64,000 bases of DNA from SH-MAG3 sp035461245 (GTDB lineage: Bacteria > Gemmatimonadota > Gemmatimonadetes > Longimicrobiales > RSA9), in contig DATHVP010000115.1 in assembly GCA_035461245.1 (NCBI GenBank), forward strand, positions 6,619-70,618, in the 5' to 3' direction. Every line of letters starts with the position of its first letter. The first letter of the stretch is position 1. The notes under the pieces were generated by a model that was given only the letters and a program-made list of their open reading frames with translations, was not told the origin of the DNA and searched no databases. This document shows, piece by piece, positions 23,304 to 30,611 of this stretch. The position numbers were made by a program, and so were the translations under genes.

Positions 23304-24219
23304 CCTGCCCGATCTCCCTCATGTTCGCGTCATACGCCGCCTGCGGCGCCGCCACGTAGCCGACCTCCCGCGCCAGTTCAGCGGCGTGCTCGTTGTAGAA
23401 TCGGACGAACTCCGCCACCTCCGGCCGTTCCAGCGCGTCCCGGCGCACGTAGATGAAGATGGGCCGGGCCAGCGGCGCGTACTCGCCGGACGCCACCGTC
23501 GCCGGTGTCGCCTCGACGCAGCCCTGCCCGTTGTCGATGGCGACCGCCCTCAGGCGACCCTGATTCTCATGGTAGTAGGCGTAGCCGAAGTAGCCGAGCG
23601 CGTTGCGATCGCCCTCGACGCCCTGCACCAGCACGTTGTCATCCTCGCTGGCCGTGAAATCCGTGCGGCTGGCCCGTTCCTCCCCCACAATCGCGTGGGT
23701 GAAGTAATCGAACGTGCCCGAGTTCGTGCCCGGGCCGTACAGCCGGACCGGCTGGTTCGGGAAACCGTCCCGGACCTGGGACCAGTTCGTCACCTGGCTG
23801 CCCGGCTCCCACATGCGCCGCAGCTCCTCCACCGCGAGGCACTGGACGAAATCGTTCTGCGGATTCACCACCACGGCCAGGCCGTCGATGGCAACCTGCA
23901 TCTCCACGTACTCCACACCGTTCGCCGCACAGAGCTCCGCTTCCGTCTCCGAGATGTGGCGGGACGCATTGCTGATCACGGTCTCGCCATTGCAGAAGCG
24001 ACGGAACCCGCCGCCGGTGCCGGAGAAGCCCACCATCACGCGGACGTCACCGCCGGTCGCCGCGCCAAACTCCTCGGCCACCGCCTCCGTGATGGGATAC
24101 ACGGTGCTCGACCCGTCAATCTCGATGCTGCCTGCCAGCCGCCCTTCCCCCGCCTGCCCGCTGTTGCCACAGGCAGCCAGGACTGCAACACCCAACAGCA
24201 CTACTACTGTATTCCGCAT
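23290..24219 (-). CDS. pstS: Phosphate-binding lipoprotein PstS
   Basis: The 309-residue precursor has signal and lipobox VLLGVAVLAAC. The binding fold shows IEIDGSSTVYPITEAVAEEF, GFSGTGGGFRRFC, ISNASRHISETE and GPGTNSGTFDYF, all phosphate-contact segments of the PstS/SphX group. Lipidation anchors it at the inner or outer membrane. It is separated from the porin gene by 52 bp that contain copy 3 of the CGTTTACG element and no clear promoter, so it probably depends on the porin promoter. Confidence 0.95.
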   Translation of the reverse strand: MRNTVVVLLGVAVLAACGNSGQAGEGRLAGSIEIDGSSTVYPITEAVAEEFGAATGGDVRVMVGFSGTGGGFRRFCNGETVISNASRHISETEAELCAANGVEYVEMQVAIDGLAVVVNPQNDFVQCLAVEELRRMWEPGSQVTNWSQVRDGFPNQPVRLYGPGTNSGTFDYFTHAIVGEERASRTDFTASEDDNVLVQGVEGDRNALGYFGYAYYHENQGRLRAVAIDNGQGCVEATPATVASGEYAPLARPIFIYVRRDALERPEVAEFVRFYNEHAAELAREVGYVAAPQAAYDANMREIGQGGTR

Positions 24220-24233
24220 ATGCGAAGTCGTCC

Positions 24234-24265
24234 CGTCTACGTTGAACGTTTGCGTTTACGATCCT
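24234..24265. repeat. CGTTTACG...GATCC element, copy 3
   Basis: The plus strand reads CGTCTACGTTGAACGTTTGC followed by GTTTACGATCCTG. It fills the short gap between porin and pstS, the same position relative to gene ends as the other two copies. Confidence 0.6.
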
Positions 24266-24271
24266 GACCGT

Positions 24272-25384
24272 TCAGAAATGCAGGTTGACCTGCGCCCGCG
24301 CCCCGTGCTGCGTGGCAACCCCGTCGCCCGCCGGCAGGTACACATCCCAGTTCAGCATCAGCCGGTTCCGGCCGGCGAAGTACACGTTGAAGCCCGGTGT
24401 CAGCAGGAGGCCGTCATCGCCGGTGACGGCGCCATCGGGATCACCCCAACTCACCCGCGCCGCCGGTTCCCACCCTTCCACACGCGTCCCGCCAGTGGGC
24501 CGGAAGTACGCCGCGATGGCCTGGGCCGCAGTGAAGGATTCGCCCGTCGCCAGGTTTTCACCCCTCGCCACCTCGCCGATCATCCAGAGCCCGCGCCGGA
24601 AGCCGCCCAGTTCCGCGTCCACGGCGAACGCATTGCCCGTCCGCGTCTCCGTGGAACCGGCTGCCGGCCAGTTCATGGAGCGACGGCTCCAGGCACCGCC
24701 CAGGGTCAGCGCCGCCCCCACCGGCGGTTGCCAGCTCACGCGCGCGGCGGACGACACGTCGTCGCCCTCCGCCCGCTGGTCAGCGCCGGTGCCGTTGTAG
24801 ACGCCGGCTGTCCACGCCACGCTGCCGCGCCGGCCCTCCACGGTGAGGCCCATGTCGTAGCCGGCATAACGCTGGGCATCCAGCAGGGTGAAGTGCTCTC
24901 CGGCCAGCAGCGCACCGCGCACCTCGCTGTGGACAGCTGGACCCGCCAGGCGCAGCGCGTCGTCAAGCCCCCGGATCCGGACGCCGCGTTCGATTACGGG
25001 CAGCGCGCCAGACGACGTGAGGAACACCAGGCCGAACGGCTTCTTCACCTGCCCCGCCCGCAGCACCAGCAACGAGTCCAGCTCGAAGGCCACCCACGCC
25101 TGGCGTACCCCCAGCCTGCCCATGGTGAACTCCGGTTCGATCCGGCCACTCATCCAGTCGCCGACTGCCACGTCAACCGTCATGCGCACCCGCCGCTGCT
25201 CGAACGTGCTCGTCGCGATGGGAGCGCCACCGCCTGTCTCCGCCTGGTCCACACTCGTGCTGTTCCACTGGTAGTGCAGCCGTCCTCCCAGAGTGGCCCG
25301 CACCGGTCCCGCCTGGGACCAGGCCGGCGTCGCCGTCAGGCACATCATGGCCAGCATTGCGACAGCCCTGTTACCGAAGCTCAT
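24272..25384 (-). CDS. Phosphate-selective porin (OprO/OprP-like)
   Basis: The 370-residue outer-membrane protein has a signal peptide (AVAMLAMMCLTATPAWSQA) and a 16-strand-type barrel of alternating residues. It shows the family features TFEQRRVRMTVDVAVGDWMS, LRAGQVKKPFGLVFLTSS and NYTGTG-like VYNGTGADQR, ending in the aromatic C-terminal strand GARAQVNLHF. ATG 25384 follows GGAGGC; the ATG eight codons earlier has no ribosome site. It is the first gene of the pst operon and lies behind a triple 11-bp direct repeat, so it is expected to be induced by phosphate limitation. Confidence 0.88.
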   Translation of the reverse strand: MSFGNRAVAMLAMMCLTATPAWSQAGPVRATLGGRLHYQWNSTSVDQAETGGGAPIATSTFEQRRVRMTVDVAVGDWMSGRIEPEFTMGRLGVRQAWVAFELDSLLVLRAGQVKKPFGLVFLTSSGALPVIERGVRIRGLDDALRLAGPAVHSEVRGALLAGEHFTLLDAQRYAGYDMGLTVEGRRGSVAWTAGVYNGTGADQRAEGDDVSSAARVSWQPPVGAALTLGGAWSRRSMNWPAAGSTETRTGNAFAVDAELGGFRRGLWMIGEVARGENLATGESFTAAQAIAAYFRPTGGTRVEGWEPAARVSWGDPDGAVTGDDGLLLTPGFNVYFAGRNRLMLNWDVYLPAGDGVATQHGARAQVNLHF

Positions 25385-25452
25385 TCCGCCTCCGCGATGG
25401 TTCGTCATTCCGTTGCGACGCGCGGAATCTGGGACGCTCCGGACATACTGCC

Positions 25453-25479
25453 GTGACGGTCGTGTAACGGTCGTGTAAC
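25453..25479 (-). promoter_or_regulatory. Putative PHO box for the porin-pst operon
   Basis: Three cores occur exactly 11 bp apart. On the plus strand they are GTGAC 25453, GTAAC 25464 and GTAAC 25475; on the minus strand this reads GTTACACGACC twice, then GTCACGGCAG, followed by TATGTC as a possible -10. A further pair on the opposite strand (GTTAC 25483, GTGAC 25494) adjoins it. The 11-bp periodicity is that of PhoB-family half-sites. Confidence 0.7.
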
Positions 25480-25582
25480 GACGTTACGCCCGCGTGACCG
25501 TCCGCCTGGCACTCGACTGACAATAGGGGGGCCGTGTCACGGCGGACGCCGGACGACGTAACGAAAGGGTATCGGCCGTGGG

Positions 25583-27040
25583 TTACGAGTCGGCGGGGCC
25601 CGCGGCGGGCAGCCGGACCCGGATGGTGGTGCCCCGGCCCAGGTCGCTCTCGGCTGCGACGTCGCCACCCATACTCTCCGCCAGGTGCCGGACAATGGAC
25701 AGGCCGAGGCCGGTCCCGCCCTCCGCCCGGGAACGTGCGGGATCGACGCGATAGAAGCGCTCGAAGATGCGTGGCAATGCGTCGGAGGGGATGCCCGCCC
25801 CGTTGTCACGGACCTCGATGAGCACCAGGTCATCCGCGTGGCCCGTCACGCCCGCAGACGCAGGGTCGCCGGTCGGCCTGCCGTTGTCGGGGGGAGGCAG
25901 CATCCGGACCTCTATGCGGCCGTCGTCCGGCGTGTAGCGGAGGGCATTCTCCAGCAGGTTCACCAGGATCTGGCGCAGCCCGCCCGGGTCGGCGCGAACG
26001 AACGTGGCGCCCGCGGGCGCGCCAAAGCTTATCCGCCGGGCCGCTGCCCGGTCGGCGCAGCCGGACCAGACGTCCTGCACCAGGGCGACGGCATCCACTC
26101 GCTGCAGTTCCGGCCGCCAGCCGCCGGACTCCAGGCGGGACAGGTCCAGCAGGTCCTCGACAATATGATGCAGCCGGTCTGCGTTCCGGTGAACGACCTC
26201 CAGGAACTGCCGTTGCAGTTCCGGCGGCAGGTCATCGTTCAGCAGCGTTTCCGCGTAGCCGCGGATGGAAGTGAGCGGCGTCTTCAGTTCGTGGCTGACA
26301 TTGGCGACGAAGTCCCGCCGCACACTCTCCAACCGGCGGATCTGCGTCAGGTCCACGAACGCGACGACGGCCCCCGGCCTCGTTCCGTGTGGCGCCGGCA
26401 GCGGCCGTGCCGATACCAGCAGGCGGCGGTCATCCAGCGTGATCTCCCGGGAGTCCACGACCTCGCCGCGGATGGCCTGGCCCAGTAGCAGCCTCAGTTC
26501 GGCATGGCGCAGCCGTGTAGTCACCGGCTGGCCGATGGTGCCACGATCCAGCCGGAGCAGCCTGCGCGCCTCGGGATTCGCCCGCACGATGCGGCCGTCC
26601 CCGTCAACCTGCAGGATGGCCTCGGATATGGCGTCCAGCAGTGTGCCCAGCTCCGCCCCACCGCGCTCCGCGGCAGCCTCATTGGCAACGATGCGCATGG
26701 CCAGCCGTTCCACGGCCTGATCAATGGCGGCCAGTTCCGTCAGGTGGCTGGCAAAGGCGGAACTGTCACCGCGGGCGCGGGCCAGCACACTGACTCGCAG
26801 CGCCGTGAGCCGGACGGCCAGGAACTGCGCCAGCAGTCCGACGCCGATAACCGCCAGGATACCCAGCACGACCAGCGCAACGCCTACCTCCGACTGCACG
26901 TGCGCCGCCGCGGACCCGCTCACGTTCGCTTCCGCCAGCGCCCGCACCACTGCGCGATACGTGAAGAGCCCGGCGAGCAGGATCGCGCCGGCTGCCAGTG
27001 ACGTTGCCGTCCATGTGATCCGGTACCGGGTGCGCGTCAT
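25583..27040 (-). CDS. phoR: Phosphate regulon sensor histidine kinase PhoR
   Basis: The 485-residue kinase has two N-terminal membrane segments (about 12-34 and 52-76), a PAS-like domain (LDAISEAILQVDGDGRIVRA), a HisKA box with His 250 in FVANVSHELKTPLTS, and an HATPase domain with N box LLENALRYTP, GAGIP and GTGLGLSIVRHLAE. This is the PhoR/ResE layout. It phosphorylates PhoB when Pst/PhoU signals low phosphate. Its ATG overlaps the phoB stop (ATGA). Confidence 0.93.
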   Translation of the reverse strand: MTRTRYRITWTATSLAAGAILLAGLFTYRAVVRALAEANVSGSAAAHVQSEVGVALVVLGILAVIGVGLLAQFLAVRLTALRVSVLARARGDSSAFASHLTELAAIDQAVERLAMRIVANEAAAERGGAELGTLLDAISEAILQVDGDGRIVRANPEARRLLRLDRGTIGQPVTTRLRHAELRLLLGQAIRGEVVDSREITLDDRRLLVSARPLPAPHGTRPGAVVAFVDLTQIRRLESVRRDFVANVSHELKTPLTSIRGYAETLLNDDLPPELQRQFLEVVHRNADRLHHIVEDLLDLSRLESGGWRPELQRVDAVALVQDVWSGCADRAAARRISFGAPAGATFVRADPGGLRQILVNLLENALRYTPDDGRIEVRMLPPPDNGRPTGDPASAGVTGHADDLVLIEVRDNGAGIPSDALPRIFERFYRVDPARSRAEGGTGLGLSIVRHLAESMGGDVAAESDLGRGTTIRVRLPAAGPADS

Positions 27041-27759
27041 GCCTCCCCACGGTCGCGAAACCTGTAGCCGAAGCCGCGCACCGTTTCGATGTGGTCGCCG
27101 TAGTCGCCCAGCTTGGACCGGAGTCGCTGCACGTGCATGTCCACCGTCCGCGTCTCGATGCGGGCATGGATGTCCCAGGCCTGCTCCAGCAGCTGCTGCC
27201 GGGACTGGACCCGGCCACGCCGTTCCAGGAGCGTGACCAGCAGCCGGTACTCCGTGGGCGTCAGGTCCACGTCCCGGCCATCAATGGCAACGCGCAGGGC
27301 GTTCAGGTCCACCACGATGGGACCGGCCCTGAGCGTGCGCCCGCCGCCGGACACTGCCGGAGACTGGGCGCGCCGCAGCACGGCGCTGACCCGGAGCACG
27401 AGTTCCCGTGGGCTGAACGGCTTGGTCACGTAGTCGTCGGCGCCCAGTTCCAGGCCCCTGACCCGGTCTTCCTCATCACGTCGCGCCGTCAGTACCACCA
27501 CCGGCACATCGGCGAGTTCGGGGCGACGACGCAGTTCCTGCAGCACTTCGTAGCCGGAAAATCCCGGTAGCATGAGGTCCAGCAGCATGAGGTCCGGCTT
27601 CTCGGCCTTCACGGCCTCCAGCGCCTCCTGGCCGCCCTCCGCCGTCCGAACCCTGTACCCCTCCCGGGTCAGGTGGTACGCGACGAGGGCCGCGATGTCG
27701 CGTTCGTCCTCCACCACCAGGATCCGAGCCGGTGCCGTCTTCGTCGAAGCTGTGCTCAT
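27037..27759 (-). CDS. phoB: Phosphate regulon response regulator PhoB
   Basis: The 240-residue protein has a receiver domain with the acidic pocket VVEDERD, phosphoacceptor Asp 61 in LMLLDLMLPGFSG, the VLTAR switch and Lys in DYVTKPFSPREL. An OmpR/PhoB winged helix follows (LTPTEYRLLVTLLERRGRVQ, ETRTVDMHVQRLRSKLG). It starts 66 bp downstream of a triple 11-bp direct repeat, so autoregulation is likely. It is predicted to bind the repeats before phoB, the porin and the TonB receptor. Confidence 0.94.
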   Translation of the reverse strand: MSTASTKTAPARILVVEDERDIAALVAYHLTREGYRVRTAEGGQEALEAVKAEKPDLMLLDLMLPGFSGYEVLQELRRRPELADVPVVVLTARRDEEDRVRGLELGADDYVTKPFSPRELVLRVSAVLRRAQSPAVSGGGRTLRAGPIVVDLNALRVAIDGRDVDLTPTEYRLLVTLLERRGRVQSRQQLLEQAWDIHARIETRTVDMHVQRLRSKLGDYGDHIETVRGFGYRFRDRGEA

Positions 27760-27824
27760 TCCTTACGCTTTGTTGACCGGAAATCCACGCATGCGTCTCC
27801 TCGAGTAAGGATTAGCCGGCTCCG

Positions 27825-27851
27825 GTCAACCTCCGGTCACTGAAATGTAAC
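27825..27851 (-). promoter_or_regulatory. Putative PHO box for phoBR
   Basis: Cores on the plus strand are GTCAA 27825, GTCAC 27836 and GTAAC 27847; the minus strand reads GTTACATTTCA, GTGACCGGAGG, TTGACCGGAGC, an exact 11-bp phase. TAATCC (27809-27814) is a possible -10. A second pair on the plus strand, GTTAC 27881 and GTTAC 27892, has the same phase. Confidence 0.7.
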
Positions 27852-27932
27852 GATACAGGCACGGGACGCGAGGCATTCCTGTTACGCAGGCGTTACGGGA
27901 CCGCCGGGCACACCGTTGCGCGGTGGCTGGCG

Positions 27933-28565
27933 CTACAGCCCGTTGGCGTAGTTGATGAACTTGAAGAGGCCGTCGCGTTCCAGGACCTGGCCGAACAGTG
28001 ACACGTCGCCAGTCCCCCGCTCCGCATCCCGGATACTGACGACGCAGTTCCCATGGATCCGGTTGGGCCCCTCCACCGTCACGTTGTCGCACGACCACGC
28101 GTGCCAGCCCAGATCCCTGCCACCAAAACGCTCCAGCGCCCGGTTCAGGCCCCGGGACCCGTAGTTCTCAAGCTGGAACCACACCAGCTGCGGCGCCATC
28201 TCATACGGTCGCTCCGTGAACCGGCTGTGGGGATAGTACAGGTCTATGAACTCGGCGGGGGTGATCATCATCGCATCCAGCTCCCTGCCGTCCCGGGACT
28301 CGAGGGCGGCCATGAACCGCTGCACCAGACCGGCCATGTCGCCGGAGCCACCACTGAGTTCGGTGGCCCGGGCCGGCAGCTCCGCGCGGAAGCGCTGGAT
28401 TTCCTCGGCTATGGGGAACACGCTGTCCACGTGGGCCGGCGTGTGCTCCGCCGCGGCCAGCGCCGTGCCGTCTGTGTCTGTGTCCGCCCGCGTGCATGCA
28501 GTACCTGCAACCACGCCCGCAAGTATCGCCGACACGGTGGTGAGCAATCTTCCTGTAAGCGACAT
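27933..28565 (-). CDS. Lipoprotein of unknown function
   Basis: The 210-residue precursor starts MSLTGRLLTTVSAILAG and has lipobox GTAC. It has a helical N-terminal half and a domain like NTF2/SnoaL folds (VQRFMAALESRDGRELDAMM, then strands through NCVVSIRDAERGTGDVSLFG and a final LFKFINYANGL). ATG 28565 is preferred to 28586 because of GAGG upstream and the better signal sequence. It lies downstream of the Fn3 lipoprotein and two hairpins and upstream of phoB. A link to phosphate use is only positional. Confidence 0.6.
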   Translation of the reverse strand: MSLTGRLLTTVSAILAGVVAGTACTRADTDTDGTALAAAEHTPAHVDSVFPIAEEIQRFRAELPARATELSGGSGDMAGLVQRFMAALESRDGRELDAMMITPAEFIDLYYPHSRFTERPYEMAPQLVWFQLENYGSRGLNRALERFGGRDLGWHAWSCDNVTVEGPNRIHGNCVVSIRDAERGTGDVSLFGQVLERDGLFKFINYANGL

Positions 28566-28592
28566 TCCGCATCCTCGTCGATTCAACGTGGA

Positions 28593-28665
28593 GGCCGGCG
28601 CGCACGTGCGCGCCGGCCGCTGCCCGGCACCGCCAGCCGCAATGCGACTGCCCTGCGGCTGGCGG
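28593..28665 (-). terminator. Two consecutive strong hairpins
   Basis: A perfect 26-bp palindrome (GGCCGGCGCGCAC and its complement, 28593-28618) and a 12-bp stem (CCGCCAGCCGCA with TGCGGCTGGCGG, 28630-28665) lie right after the stop of the Fn3 lipoprotein gene. No U-tract is present. They probably end or attenuate transcription or protect the mRNA 3' end. Confidence 0.6.
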
Positions 28666-28674
28666 AATCCTGTC

Positions 28675-30423
28675 CTAGTTGCGGGCGTAGCTCGTCCAGC
28701 CCGTCCACCACTGCTCGCCCCCCGGCGCTGCCGCGCCGCGATAGCTGGTGGGCGTCACGGCACTGTTGGGTGCGCCGTTGCCCGTGGTGGCGTTGCGGAG
28801 CTGCTGCGGCAGCCCGCTGAAATCGTCCAGGCCACCCGCGGCGATGGGCGAGCCCGCCGCCGGACGCCAGTCGAAACTCGAACCGGTCGCGCCCAGTGTG
28901 CTCGCCGGCAGCGCCGCGAACAGGTTGCCCGCAGCCACGCCGCCCAGCTCCAGGCCATTGGCCGCCAGGTCCAGCGCGAACTGGTGGCTTTCGGGATTCG
29001 ACCCCGCCGTGGTCGGCGCCTGGAACACGCCGTTGCCGCCCACCTGCGAGAAATAGATGTTGCGGATCCGGAGGTTCCCCTCGTCATGACGGGCCATGGT
29101 CTGGGCACCTCGCAGGCTGATGCCCTCGCGGGACACGCGCGTGATGACCCCGTTCACGTACAGGCCGCCCGTGCCGCGGCGGAGCATCATGCCATAGTTG
29201 CCGCCGGTGGTCTCCCACGCGCCCTGCGGCGCGCCGACCAGCGTGAAGTTGGCGAATACCGGCACCGTGTAGGGCTGCGACGCGCTGCGGTTGGCATCAC
29301 CGGCTGCACAGTTCTCCGCCCAGCAGCCGTCGTTCTCGATCATCTGCGGGTCCGACGCCACGCCGCCGGCCAGGCCCGGCCGGGCCTCGGGACGGATGGA
29401 CTGGAACGCGATGAGGAACTGGTTGCGCCCGATGTAGCCTTCCGACGCGTCGAAATGGTCGTCAGCCGACTCATAGGAGACCAGGTACTTGCTGTTGACG
29501 GCGCCGCCGAACCATTCGAAGGAATCGTCCAGGCCCTGGAGCACCTGCACGTACTCGATGGTCGTGCCAGCGCCCACCGCCGCCATGGTCAGGCTGTTCA
29601 ATTCCTCGTTCGGCGCCGTGGGATAGCCGGCAAACTCGATGCGGACGAATCGCAGTACGCCGCTGTTGTCGTTGTTGTCGGTCCCGCCGTTGTAGAACTG
29701 GGGTGGGTTGATGCTGGCCGGCGTGCCGGTGCCCTCGATCTGCGTGGCGCCGCTGCGGTTGATGATGCCGTTGCCGATGATGATGACGCCGCCCCAGTCG
29801 CCCGGCTGCCTCATGCCTGCCGGCCGCTCGGAGGTGAACACGATGGGCTGTTCCCGGGTGCCCTCAGCCATGATCCGTGCGCCACGCAGTATGAACAGTG
29901 ACGAACCCGGCACCTCGAAGTCGCCGACGATCTTCGTGCCCGGCTGGATGGTGAGTGTCGCACCATTCGCCACCTTGATGAAGCCGGACAGGACGTATGT
30001 CGTATCCGCGTGGAACGTCCGGTTGCTGGTGATGTCCTGCGTAACGACACTGAAGATCTCGTCCGGCACGGTCGCCAGCGCCGATGGGTTGCTGGGCGGG
30101 CTCCGCCGATCGCCATTCACCGCGGTGATCCGGAACCGGTACTGCTCGCCCGTGGTGAGTCCGGCCGCGTCATATGACCCGGTGTTGGAACTGCCGTGAG
30201 CGCTGAACGAGCCCTGCCCCTGTGCCACCTCCACGTCGTACGAGGTCGCGCCCTGGACCTCGTCCCAGGTGACCCGCAGCGCCGTCCTCGAGAGCGCCCG
30301 CGCCTCCACGTTCGTCGGGCTGGCCAGCTGCTGGGGCTCCGGGGCGGTGGTGGAATCGTCACATGCCGCGGCAGTCAGTGCGCCGAGCAGGACCAGTGTG
30401 CGGAACTTGCGATCGATGATCAT
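28675..30423 (-). CDS. Large exported lipoprotein with Fn3-like and beta-helix-like regions
   Basis: The 582-residue precursor has signal and lipobox LLGALTAAAC. A fibronectin type III-like domain follows at about 35-110 (ALSRTALRVTWDEVQGATSY). Next is a long Gly/Asn-rich region with VANGATLTIQPGTKIVGDF and GGVIIIGNGIINRSGATQIE, resembling the right-handed parallel beta-helix proteins encoded beside TonB receptors in Bacteroidetes-like genomes. NGGTDNNDNSGVLRFVRIEF and a DDHFD motif are also visible. It follows the TonB receptor gene after a hairpin, so it is probably the surface lipoprotein partner of that receptor. Ligand unknown; the receptor's PHO-like box suggests a phosphorus compound. 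Confidence 0.7.
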   Translation of the reverse strand: MIIDRKFRTLVLLGALTAAACDDSTTAPEPQQLASPTNVEARALSRTALRVTWDEVQGATSYDVEVAQGQGSFSAHGSSNTGSYDAAGLTTGEQYRFRITAVNGDRRSPPSNPSALATVPDEIFSVVTQDITSNRTFHADTTYVLSGFIKVANGATLTIQPGTKIVGDFEVPGSSLFILRGARIMAEGTREQPIVFTSERPAGMRQPGDWGGVIIIGNGIINRSGATQIEGTGTPASINPPQFYNGGTDNNDNSGVLRFVRIEFAGYPTAPNEELNSLTMAAVGAGTTIEYVQVLQGLDDSFEWFGGAVNSKYLVSYESADDHFDASEGYIGRNQFLIAFQSIRPEARPGLAGGVASDPQMIENDGCWAENCAAGDANRSASQPYTVPVFANFTLVGAPQGAWETTGGNYGMMLRRGTGGLYVNGVITRVSREGISLRGAQTMARHDEGNLRIRNIYFSQVGGNGVFQAPTTAGSNPESHQFALDLAANGLELGGVAAGNLFAALPASTLGATGSSFDWRPAAGSPIAAGGLDDFSGLPQQLRNATTGNGAPNSAVTPTSYRGAAAPGGEQWWTGWTSYARN

Positions 30424-30501
30424 GGCTTCTTCTGCACCCGATGTCTGTAGGAAAGAGGAACGTCAGTCCGACACCGCAAGAAAACGCCGCTGGATAACGA
30501 A

Positions 30502-30529
30502 ACGAGCCTGTGACGCATCACAGGCTCGT
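30502..30529 (-). terminator. Hairpin between TonB receptor and lipoprotein genes
   Basis: A perfect 12-bp stem (ACGAGCCTGTGA with TCACAGGCTCGT) has loop CGCA and is followed on the minus strand by TTTCGTT. It probably attenuates transcription so that the downstream lipoprotein is made at a different level from the receptor. Confidence 0.65.
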
Positions 30530-30611
30530 AACAATGCAGACCCGTCTCGATTGCCTCGTGGCCTCGCGGCGCGCGACGTCACGGCTCGCCGCGCCGCCGG
30601 CGCCCGGTCAC

